A stretch of DNA of 35,950 bases from positions 1-35,950 of the forward strand of contig JAUCGE010000023.1 of assembly GCA_030377965.1 (NCBI GenBank), given 5' to 3'. Each line of letters starts with the position of its first letter. Position 1 is the first letter of the stretch. This stretch comes from Desulfobacterales bacterium HSG16 (GTDB lineage Bacteria; Desulfobacterota; Desulfobacteria; Desulfobacterales; HSG16). The position numbers and the translations under genes are program-made. Positions 25,907-33,120 of the stretch are shown here, in pieces. Under the pieces are notes generated by a model, which ran no database searches, had not been told where the DNA came from, and saw nothing but the letters and a program-made list of their open reading frames with translations.

Positions 25907-28208
25907 TGGTTTTCTCCAAACATTTTTCAGCCAGAACCTCGACCTGGCCCACCAGAGCCGGAAATTCGGTGAGGGTGGCGGTCATTTTTTCTATATCAAA
26001 ACTGCTTACATACAGCTTTAAATCAGAACCGAATTTTTTGAGCATGTCCAGGGAAGAATCCTTGCAAAGATCAAGGATATGGTCTGCAAACTTCTCGATT
26101 TCATCGAAAAATCCATTGTCACAGGCATCTTTCCAAAGAAGAGTCGATTCGGTCTTGAGCTGTTCATAAATTTCGGGCAGTTTCTCTCTTGTTTTCTCAC
26201 AGGTAAGAGTAGCTATATCATCTTTTTCTGTTTCACAGTCGAGATCAATTTTTCTGACAGAATATTGTAAAAAACCGGATATCTCCTTAAAAAGGGCTGA
26301 TCTTCGCACAGGCTTTGATAAAAATCCGCTGAATCCAGAGGCCATCACTTTTTCCCTGTCGGTTTTCATGCCGGAAGCAGTCAGTGCTATCACTGGAACA
26401 GACTTGATATTCTCATCTTCCCGTATTTTTTCTGTGGCCTCATAACCGTTCATATGAGGCATCCGGATATCCATGAGAATCAGATCCGGTTTCTGTTCTT
26501 TTGCCATGATCAAGGCTTTTTCTCCATCCTCAGCATCTATGGTATCCACTGCCGTGCCTGCGAAAAACTCTCTTACCAACTGACGATTGGTTTTTATATC
26601 ATCCACGATAAGAATCAAGGCTTTTTTAAAATCGAAAAGGTCTGCATCAGGCATATCTTCCTTGTCAGATACAGCCCGTGTAGCGGCCATATAAACTTTT
26701 TTAAGAATTATTGTAAAACAGGTTCCTTTCCCCGGTTCACTTTGAACCTGGATGCTTCCGTCCATCATTTCCACCAGCCTGCGGGTAATTGCAAGCCCCA
26801 GACCGGTTCCTCCAAATTTTTTTGTACTCTGACCGTCCTGCTGTTTGAAAGCATCAAAAATATTTTCCAGAGAATCTTCGGCAATTCCAAGGCCGGTATC
26901 TTCCACACGAATCACAAGATCAAGATTGCTTTGTGTTTCTGTTGATCCTTTTTTTGTGGCTGCCAGCCTGATATATCCGGTATCGGTAAATTTGGCGGCA
27001 TTACCGATAAGATTGAACAGAATCTGTCTTAAACGGATTTCATCCAGAAGAAGGCTGTCTGGAATCTCTGGATCTATATCAATGAAAAAATCAAGCCCTT
27101 TTTCCATGATCCTGAGAGAAAAAATCTGCTCAATCTCTTTAAAAATCGAATTGGGATTGACAGCTTCATAATGAAGCTCCATCTTACCCGCCTCGATCTT
27201 GGAAAGGTCTAAAATATCGTTTATCAGAGTCAGAAGGCTCTTGCCGCTCGACTGAATTGAGGAAAGATAATTTTTGTGTTTTTCGTCCGTAATCTGTGAT
27301 GCGAGCAATTCCGAAAATCCGAGAACAGCGTTCATGGGAGTGCGTATTTCATGGGACATATTGGCAAGAAATTCGCTTTTTGCCCTGTTCGCGCCCTCAG
27401 CAGAATTCTTTGCTCTGCGTAATGCTCTGTTTGCATTTTGAAGCTCTCTGGTTCTTTTTTCAACCTTTTCCTCCAGATGTCCCCGGTGCTTTTTCAATTC
27501 TTTATCCCGCTCCTCAATCTGGGACAGCATTTCATTGAACTGGTCAATGAGTACATCCACCTCATCTCTGCTGCACCGCACGGCTCTTACGGAAAAATCC
27601 TTTCCTTCTGAAATATCTCTGGCCGTATCCGCAAGATCCATTATCGGTCCGGATATCACTTTCTGAAGAGAGGAAGAGAGTACCCACGCGACAATGATTG
27701 ATACCATGATGATTATCGCGAAAATAAATCCAGACCGCATTAATTCGGAATGTATCCTGGCCAGATCGTAATGGATAAAGATTGTCCCTATCTTTTCGCC
27801 TTCGGAAACCACATCCTGAAATATAAATAACCCCCTGTGGGAAAAATAATGCATGTTTTTCTTCAGCTTTGCAGGAGGTGCTATATTCTCTGGTTCACTT
27901 TCCCTCAGATATGTAGAGAACAGCTTGCCGTTCTTGTCGTAAATACATGCCATCACCACATTAGGTCTTGCCCGCAGGGCAGAAAGATTTTCCTCTGCAT
28001 TCATAGGATCATTGAAGGCCAGAGCCCCCTCACTGTTCATCCCGACTACCTGAGCAAGCCCTTTAAGATCTCTGACAATAACTTTTTTGTATATGATCGA
28101 GTCTATAGCGATAGATGCTATTGATGCGGTCAAAAGAGCCACGCATGTGGTGAACATAATGATGAGTTTTAATTTCCACTTGATGGAAAGATGTTTGAAT
28201 CTAAACAT
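25899..28208 (-). CDS. CHASE8-HAMP hybrid histidine kinase
   Basis: A 769-residue inner-membrane kinase. The first membrane helix is at about 15-35. A periplasmic CHASE8-like domain follows (NSEGALAFNDPMNAEENLSA, YDKNGKLFSTYLR), then a second helix (about 155-178), HAMP, coiled coil, HisKA (His286 in [10 protein letters not shown]), HATPase (LFNLIGNAAKF, DTGLGIA, GGTGLGL), and a receiver (Asp580 in LILMDIRMP). The tail is an Hpt-like helical domain lacking the histidine motif. CHASE8 is the sensor domain of YfiN/TpbB, which is held in check by YfiR. Here a YfiR gene lies 7 bases upstream, so the pair probably works the same way but with kinase rather than diguanylate cyclase output. Confidence 0.93.
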   Translation of the reverse strand: MFRFKHLSIKWKLKLIIMFTTCVALLTASIASIAIDSIIYKKVIVRDLKGLAQVVGMNSEGALAFNDPMNAEENLSALRARPNVVMACIYDKNGKLFSTYLRESEPENIAPPAKLKKNMHYFSHRGLFIFQDVVSEGEKIGTIFIHYDLARIHSELMRSGFIFAIIIMVSIIVAWVLSSSLQKVISGPIMDLADTARDISEGKDFSVRAVRCSRDEVDVLIDQFNEMLSQIEERDKELKKHRGHLEEKVEKRTRELQNANRALRRAKNSAEGANRAKSEFLANMSHEIRTPMNAVLGFSELLASQITDEKHKNYLSSIQSSGKSLLTLINDILDLSKIEAGKMELHYEAVNPNSIFKEIEQIFSLRIMEKGLDFFIDIDPEIPDSLLLDEIRLRQILFNLIGNAAKFTDTGYIRLAATKKGSTETQSNLDLVIRVEDTGLGIAEDSLENIFDAFKQQDGQSTKKFGGTGLGLAITRRLVEMMDGSIQVQSEPGKGTCFTIILKKVYMAATRAVSDKEDMPDADLFDFKKALILIVDDIKTNRQLVREFFAGTAVDTIDAEDGEKALIMAKEQKPDLILMDIRMPHMNGYEATEKIREDENIKSVPVIALTASGMKTDREKVMASGFSGFLSKPVRRSALFKEISGFLQYSVRKIDLDCETEKDDIATLTCEKTREKLPEIYEQLKTESTLLWKDACDNGFFDEIEKFADHILDLCKDSSLDMLKKFGSDLKLYVSSFDIEKMTATLTEFPALVGQVEVLAEKCLEKTNG

Positions 28209-28215
28209 TTTACAG

Positions 28216-28779
28216 CTATTCTTTCTTTTTATAGATATTTTTTGCCGATTTAAGCAGCTTGGAACTCAGCTTCAACCCGGAATCGGTGGCAGTATACAAA
28301 CCGACCTCGAATCGTAATCTCTTTTTTGTGTCTCTTAAAAAATTGATAGTACCGCCCATCCGGATAAAATCTTTTGCATCACCGATTGTCAGAATGCTCT
28401 TTCCCCTGATCAGATTAAGATATTTTCGTATCAGAACCCTGTCTTTCATGTCGATGTAAAGAACATTGCAGTCGTTCAGATCATTAGGATGCCTGACTTT
28501 TCTTACAAGTATTTTTCTTCCCCTTATCCTGATATGTTTTAGCTTGAACAAACTGTTGCTGTTGGCAAATTCGGAAATAAATCCGATAATTATTGGTTTT
28601 TTTCTATTTTGAAGCCTTTGTTTCGGCCACCGGGTAAATTTCACGAAATGAAATATAAAGCGTGTCTTGATTTCATATTCATCACTGACATCGGCATCCT
28701 GGGCGCTGGCACAGGATAGACCGCTCAGGCAGCCTATGCACAGGGCGAACAGAATTCCTGTCAGAAAATTTTTATTCAT
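28216..28779 (-). CDS. YfiR-family (DUF4154) periplasmic protein
   Basis: About 187 residues with a signal peptide (FLTGILFALCIGCLSGLSCASAQ). The mature part begins with the family hallmark EYEIKTRFIFHFVKFTRWP and includes IIIGFISE, CNVLYIDM and the SILTIGD ... GGTINFL region typical of DUF4154. In Pseudomonas, YfiR is a periplasmic repressor of the CHASE8 cyclase YfiN. The ATG at 28779 is preferred over a TTG at 28794, since the signal peptide then starts with MNKNFL; no clear ribosome site supports either. It sits between the TonB receptor (about 56 bases upstream) and the CHASE8 kinase (7 bases downstream), so it probably tunes that kinase. Confidence 0.92.
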   Translation of the reverse strand: MNKNFLTGILFALCIGCLSGLSCASAQDADVSDEYEIKTRFIFHFVKFTRWPKQRLQNRKKPIIIGFISEFANSNSLFKLKHIRIRGRKILVRKVRHPNDLNDCNVLYIDMKDRVLIRKYLNLIRGKSILTIGDAKDFIRMGGTINFLRDTKKRLRFEVGLYTATDSGLKLSSKLLKSAKNIYKKKE

Positions 28780-28835
28780 GGGCAAGTACTGCAAATTTTT
28801 TCATCCGTAAATATGATGTTAACATAATAAAATAT

Positions 28836-30926
28836 TTAAAAACTCCACATCAGCTTTAAATATGCGCTTCGTTCCACCTCATAGGAAGAAAACTCCCTGT
28901 GTCGCGGTTCTAGCAGATTTTTCCCTCCGATGGAAACATCCAGGTTATCAAGAGGCAGCCATGAAAGCTGCGCGTCCAGACCCGTATAAGAATCGACCCT
29001 GCTTTTTTCCAGCCGTCCTACATACCGCAGCCACAGATCGAACTTTATAGATTGAGGAAAATCCATTGATGAACGAAGAGAAACCAGGTTGCTGGGGCTG
29101 TCTCCTCCTACTGCTTCACTACCCTCCTGAAGATATTTCAGATCATCATCAATTTCCATATCTGTATGCAGATAACTGTATGACAGAGAAAGCTTCCACC
29201 AGGGAAGAGGTTTCCAGTTACCGCTTATCTCCGCACCATAAGCATTCCCTTCAAGGTAATTTTCATAGGAAAGGTAGTATGTTGTGCTGTCTGATGTCAT
29301 TTCTTCGCCCTGTCCAATATCAGCCAGGCGAGTATCAATCAGTCTGTCATAATCACTGTAAAAAACTGCAATATCCATCCACAGGTTTTTTGCAGCGATC
29401 ATCCGATATCCAAATTCATATGCAATGAGTTCTTCAGGGTCAAGTTCAGCATTACCTGTAATAGTGTATATGACATTTTTGCCGTTCAATTCCCCGTTTA
29501 ATTTTTCCGGCTGCTTGATCGTTAAATCCAATTTGCTCTCCAGCCGCGACGGAGTACGGACAGCTCGTGAAACAGCGGCCCAGAAAACATGCTTTTTTAC
29601 AGGTGTCCACCTAAGCCGCACACTTGGCTGAATTTCGAAACCGGTAATGTCATTATGCTCGAATTTCACACCCAGTGTCAGGTGGAGTCTGTCTTGAATC
29701 AACTGTATGTCATCTTCAATAAATGCGCTTACCAGATCCTGATCAAAACTGCTGTTGCTTTCCTCAAAAGGTTCCATCAAAAAAATCTGATCGAAAATCA
29801 TCCTGTATCCGATACCCCATACCACATCATGAAGTCGGTCAGAAGCAGACAGACGCTGCTGAAATTCAACATCAAAAATATCGTAATTCCCATCCATTTC
29901 GTCCAGACTTCCGTGTATGCTTTCAAAATATAACTTCAACTCATTATCTGAGTTATTCTCCCCCAGATGCCGCCAGTGGGCCATCATGTGGCCTCCTGCC
30001 ACTCTTGAAGTTGTGTTTTCATAATGCGGAGGTACGGCCCTGCCATTATATTTGATGGTATCATATTTGTTGGCGAAGATTTCACCCTGTATGGTAACAA
30101 GATCATCTCCAAGGCTGTCTTCCGGTTCCCATTCAAGCCTGAATCCTGCCCGCCTTGAATACCAGTCAGTATTGGAATCATTGCCAGGTACTGGTTTGTC
30201 ATTATTTTCTTCGCCCCCCCGGTTGAACAATTTGCCATAGATCCTGTAACATATATAATCCCCGAAATGCCCCCCGTACCTGAGACTCGCAATATCTTCT
30301 TCCGTACCCCCGGACAACACCGCCATAGCACCATGTGTATCCTTCGCCTTTTTCGTTATGATATTGATCACACCGTTCACAGCGTCAGCCCCCCAGACCA
30401 CAGCGCCCGGCCCGCGAATCACTTCGATTCGCTCAATATCTTCCATAAGCGTACCCTGGTAATCCCAGGAAACCCCGGATAGAACATGAGAATATATGCT
30501 GCGGCCGTCCATGAACACCAGAAGCTTATTAGCATATTGCTGATTGAGCCCCCGGATATTCACTGCCCACTCTGTCTCCGAAATCCGGGCAACCTGAACG
30601 CCCGGAGCCAGGGCCAGAGCTTCGGGAATGGTCGAAGCTCCAGCACGCCGGATATCCTCCTGTGTGATGATAAACACAGCAGAAGATACTTCAGAAATTT
30701 TTTCTTCCCTTTTAAAAGGAGTAACAACTTCGACCTGCTGCAGCTGTTCCAGGCTGTATTCCGCATCTTCGAAATAGTTTTCGCCTTTTTCTTCTTCTGC
30801 CAGGCAGATGCCGGGCAGCACTATCGCAAAAGCGAAGCATAAAGCAAATATCATGCCAGAGCAGGGAATTGCGCGACAAAATAAAATTGTCAGCAGCCTC
30901 AAAACCGATGTCATTGTTTTTTTCAT
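28836..30926 (-). CDS. TonB-dependent outer-membrane receptor
   Basis: A 696-residue receptor. A long signal region ends near GICLAEE. A TonB-box-like segment (LQQVEVVTPF) leads into the plug domain (about 65-195, with VFIITQEDIRRAGAS and IEVIRGPGAVVWGADAVNGVINI). A 22-strand-type barrel with alternating aromatic strands fills the rest and ends in a terminal Phe (LKLMWSF), the usual outer-membrane assembly signal. The substrate cannot be told from sequence: no siderophore or B12 hallmark is visible. As the first gene of the minus-strand run, it is followed by YfiR and the CHASE8 kinase, so I infer a sensing role (uptake-coupled signalling) rather than transport alone. TonB, ExbB and ExbD are not in the window. 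Confidence 0.94.
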   Translation of the reverse strand: MKKTMTSVLRLLTILFCRAIPCSGMIFALCFAFAIVLPGICLAEEEKGENYFEDAEYSLEQLQQVEVVTPFKREEKISEVSSAVFIITQEDIRRAGASTIPEALALAPGVQVARISETEWAVNIRGLNQQYANKLLVFMDGRSIYSHVLSGVSWDYQGTLMEDIERIEVIRGPGAVVWGADAVNGVINIITKKAKDTHGAMAVLSGGTEEDIASLRYGGHFGDYICYRIYGKLFNRGGEENNDKPVPGNDSNTDWYSRRAGFRLEWEPEDSLGDDLVTIQGEIFANKYDTIKYNGRAVPPHYENTTSRVAGGHMMAHWRHLGENNSDNELKLYFESIHGSLDEMDGNYDIFDVEFQQRLSASDRLHDVVWGIGYRMIFDQIFLMEPFEESNSSFDQDLVSAFIEDDIQLIQDRLHLTLGVKFEHNDITGFEIQPSVRLRWTPVKKHVFWAAVSRAVRTPSRLESKLDLTIKQPEKLNGELNGKNVIYTITGNAELDPEELIAYEFGYRMIAAKNLWMDIAVFYSDYDRLIDTRLADIGQGEEMTSDSTTYYLSYENYLEGNAYGAEISGNWKPLPWWKLSLSYSYLHTDMEIDDDLKYLQEGSEAVGGDSPSNLVSLRSSMDFPQSIKFDLWLRYVGRLEKSRVDSYTGLDAQLSWLPLDNLDVSIGGKNLLEPRHREFSSYEVERSAYLKLMWSF

Positions 30927-31069
30927 CCGTTTTTAACCATATCGAGAATCCTTATTCATAGCCAGACACTTTAGATAATACGGTTATATATGATAATGTG
31001 TCCAGGTTCAACCATGTTGATGATATTTATTATCGGATTTCAGAATTTTCCCAAAACTTTCATCCAATT

Positions 31070-31097
31070 TTAATATGATCAACACATCCTTTTTCAA
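31070..31097 (-). promoter_or_regulatory. Candidate sigma-70-type promoter for the TonB-receptor operon
   Basis: On the minus strand TTGAAA (31097-31092) and TATTAA (31075-31070) are separated by 16 bases. They lie in the 188-base gap upstream of the receptor gene, which would give a leader of about 140 bases. No other convincing promoter appears between the later minus-strand genes. Motif-based only. Confidence 0.35.
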
Positions 31098-31114
31098 TAT
31101 TAAGACAGAAAGGA

Positions 31115-31990
31115 TCAAATGAAAAGTGAGAGGTGTGAATTAAATAGAAAACCCCGCTTCATTTTTTCTTGTAAATAGTCCGGAAAATTTTTCGGCAGAT
31201 AAAATTCCTGCATCCATATCCTGAATTCGCCCAATCCCTTCAGCGGATATATACAAATATTTTGAGGGTTCGATTTGGATTGCGGAAAATAATCAGGATA
31301 GGCATGAGGATATTTCAAAGTTTTACCATATTTTTTTTCCAGGCCATTATTCTTCCAGTATTTACTCCATATCCGCCCCACACTTATATCCGGCAGCGTA
31401 TGTGCATCTACTATCAATTCTTTCTGCATGGCATAAATAACAATATCTGCGATTTCCCTGAAAACACTGAAATATCCCCTCGGTAAATCGTTTAATATCA
31501 ACCTGTCATGATAATGCTTCCAGGTTTTGGGGATTTTGTTATCAGGATCATATCCCACCTTGTTGTAGATAAAGGTTCTGAGTGTCTGCCGCGCAAGAAC
31601 TCTGTAGTTTGCAAAGGCTGTTTCATTTGATCCTTTAGGTGAGTCAAACGCATAATATTCAAGGACAGCCATACATACGTCATCTGTATATCCATAGGTT
31701 TTCTGACCTTTCATAAGTATCACTACGTTCAGATTTTCCCTGTTGAATCCTTGCGAATAAAGCAGTTCGGATATCCGTATACCTCTTGGCCTGTTTTTTT
31801 CCATTTCCCAATCGGAAGCCAGCCTGGTCAATACAGAACTATCGACTCCGCAAACTCTGGCCAATCCTTTTGTCGTTAAATACGGAGTTCCGTCTTCGAA
31901 AATTCCCATAGGTATTCCTTCAACTTCAGCATGTCTGACAGGTTTGACATGCGATTTAGTCCGATGATCGATGACGCTGTTTTTCTTCAT
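31115..31990 (-). CDS. Phage-antirepressor-like / BstA-like protein of uncertain family
   Basis: A 291-residue protein. The N-terminal part (GIFEDGTPYLTTKGLARVCG, then a helical block ending KTYGYTDDVCMAVLEYYAF) has the look of phage antirepressor or P63C-type domains, which often sit in prophages and islands. The C-terminal half (YHDRLILNDLPRGYFSVF, LPDISVGRIWSKYW, YPDYFPQSKSNPQ, FRIWMQEFYLP) is distinctive. From memory it may relate to the C-terminal domain of the prophage abortive-infection protein BstA, but I cannot verify this. GGGAG lies 6 bases before the ATG. Two palindromes occupy its upstream region. It is on the same strand as the TonB receptor but 188 bases away, so probably a separate unit that marks the border of the accessory region. 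Confidence 0.6.
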   Translation of the reverse strand: MKKNSVIDHRTKSHVKPVRHAEVEGIPMGIFEDGTPYLTTKGLARVCGVDSSVLTRLASDWEMEKNRPRGIRISELLYSQGFNRENLNVVILMKGQKTYGYTDDVCMAVLEYYAFDSPKGSNETAFANYRVLARQTLRTFIYNKVGYDPDNKIPKTWKHYHDRLILNDLPRGYFSVFREIADIVIYAMQKELIVDAHTLPDISVGRIWSKYWKNNGLEKKYGKTLKYPHAYPDYFPQSKSNPQNICIYPLKGLGEFRIWMQEFYLPKNFPDYLQEKMKRGFLFNSHLSLFI

Positions 31991-32005
31991 AGATATCTCC
32001 CTGGG

Positions 32006-32048
32006 TAATTATCGTTAATAATTATGTAAAGACAGAAGGTTATCTGTC
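32006..32048 (-). promoter_or_regulatory. Two inverted repeats upstream of the antirepressor-like gene (operator candidates)
   Basis: TAATTAT (32006-32012) and ATAATTA (32018-32024) form a perfect 7-bp inverted repeat with a 5-base spacer. GACAGA (32031-32036) and TCTGTC (32043-32048) form a perfect 6-bp inverted repeat with a 6-base spacer. Both lie 16-58 bases before the ATG at 31990, where an operator would be expected. The second is followed on the plus strand by a T-run and could also be a terminator, but there is no plus-strand gene to terminate. Confidence 0.45.
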
Positions 32049-32140
32049 ATTTTTTTATATCTTATATTACCATATTTTATTACTGAAAACAAGAAAAAGA
32101 TAGCGATTTAGAAAGATTTTTCAGGCAGGGGAAATCCTAC

Positions 32141-32396
32141 ATGGCTGAATCACGTAAAGGTAAGCTTAAAAAAATACCATTAGAACCATTTGTTTGATAT
32201 TGCATATAATCGCGAGCAACCCTTTATCAAGACATCACTGGCGGAACGCTAAAGAGCTTTAGCTTTATACGGAATGCGTATTGATTATGCCTTGCTCCCC
32301 GTCCCTTTCCGTGATAGAAAGAGCAAAATAGCTTCTGGGCGCGAACCGGAAGCGCTTTCAAAAAAACGAAAGGATTTTACTGTAAATGGCGGATGA
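32141..32396 (+). pseudogene. Broken ~84-codon gene overlapping the TIR gene start
   Basis: From the ATG at 32141 the frame reads MAESRKGKLKKIPLEPFV and stops at TGA 32195. Shifting by one base at that point opens a frame reading DIAYNREQPFIKTSLAER. It is interrupted by one TAA at 32250 and then continues RALALYGMRIDYALLPVPF to a final TGA ending at 32396. The restored frame stays protein-like and overlaps the TIR start codon by 11 bases, as coupled genes do. The simplest reading is a small gene damaged by one frameshift and one nonsense change (possibly CAA to TAA). I do not recognise the family. A sequencing error could explain the shift but hardly both lesions. Confidence 0.5.
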
Positions 32397-32829
32397 TGTC
32401 AAAGTTTTCATATCGTATGCCCGTGAGGATTACGAGACAGCGAAGAAGCTTTATGATGATCTGAAGGAAGCCGGGGTTACGCCCTGGATGGATAAAGAAA
32501 ATCTTCTCCCAGGCCAAGTGTGGAAGCCTGCCGTAACCAAAGCCATAAAGCAATCCCGGTTTTTCTTGGCTCTGCTGTCTTCTCGGTCCGTCTCGAAAAA
32601 AGGTTTCTTCCACACAAAATTGAAGAAAGCCCTCGAAGTCTTTGATGAGTTTGCGGAAGAAGACATTTATCTTATCCCGCTGCTGATCAATGATTGTGAA
32701 ATCCCTGAACGAGTGGAGCATATTCATTGCACGGAACTGTTTTCAGATTATGATAAAACTGTGAACGATATTCTTCGGGTTCTTCAACCGGATCAGGCGG
32801 TTGAAGAACTGGAATCTTTTGTTTTTTAA
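32386..32829 (+). CDS. Small TIR-domain protein with catalytic Glu replaced by Lys
   Basis: A 147-residue stand-alone TIR domain of the TIR_2 type. It opens with VKVFISYAREDYETAKKLYD; the loop LKEAGVTPWMDKENLLPG and the strand SRFFLALLSS follow. In related TIR proteins the next helix has a Glu (as in GFVQKELKKAL) that is essential for NAD+ cleavage. Here it reads GFFHTKLKKAL, with Lys78 (codon AAA) in the Glu position, a single-base change from GAA. NADase activity is therefore predicted to be lost, though binding or assembly may persist. AAGGA lies about 11 bases upstream. The gene overlaps a broken small gene. No signal peptide. Family call is secure; the inactivation is inference from one residue. 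Confidence 0.9.
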   Translation: MADDVKVFISYAREDYETAKKLYDDLKEAGVTPWMDKENLLPGQVWKPAVTKAIKQSRFFLALLSSRSVSKKGFFHTKLKKALEVFDEFAEEDIYLIPLLINDCEIPERVEHIHCTELFSDYDKTVNDILRVLQPDQAVEELESFVF

Positions 32830-33120
32830 CGCCGTAGGCAGCGGACATTTTTTGAAAATTGGTTTTTTTTTGGAGGGAGGTACCTTACCTGGCTCTGGAG
32901 GGTTTATGATTTAAGAATTTTGGTAACAGTGACAATACAGAAGATCTGTATGCATTGTCATTTATCGACTCCTTAATCTAAAAATTGGTTTTCGAAAGAT
33001 TGATGTAAAAATGAGTTTTCACCCATTTTACAAAGCATTTTCAGGCAGGTGGACATAAAAAGCCTTTTGCTTTTTTGTAAAAAAGTGTATGATAGCCTGA
33101 CAAAAAAAAGGAAAGTTATC
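32830..33120. other. Intergenic stretch with an imperfect hairpin
   Basis: No convincing gene. GACAATACAG (32931-32940) and CTGTATGCATTGTC (32946-32959) form a hairpin with a bulge but without a T-run. The 12-bp direct repeat and a promoter-like sequence of the DUF1703 gene lie at its right end. An open frame through the last 70 bases from a GTG at 33049 lacks a ribosome site. Confidence 0.4.
33067..33093 (+). promoter_or_regulatory. Candidate promoter for the DUF1703 gene
   Basis: TTGCTT (33067-33072) and TATGAT (33088-33093) are 15 bases apart, a slightly short spacer, just upstream of the AGGAAAG ribosome site of the gene starting at 33121. Promoter placement here supports the downstream ATG rather than the GTG at 33049. 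Confidence 0.35.

Larger units (their letters stand above)
32118..33049 (+). repeat. 12-bp direct repeats flanking the TIR cassette
   Basis: TTTTCAGGCAGG occurs at 32118-32129 and again at 33038-33049, about 920 bases apart. One copy lies just before the broken small gene and the other upstream of the DUF1703 gene, so they bracket the pseudogene-TIR cassette. They could be traces of insertion or recombination, or chance. Confidence 0.35.

Noticed and set aside
32141..32197. Remnant of a second DUF1703 gene (N-terminus KLKKIP resembles that family)
   Set aside because: The frame-restored continuation lacks the YYxDKT and P-loop segments, so only six residues agree.
32331..32353. 8-bp hairpin (GCTTCTGG/CCGGAAGC) upstream of the TIR gene as a regulatory element
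   Set aside because: It lies within the broken coding frame and contains a wobble pair; the coding explanation is enough.
33049..33120. GTG at 33049 as start of the DUF1703 gene
   Set aside because: It would add 24 residues not typical of the family and has no ribosome site; the ATG at 33121 has one.
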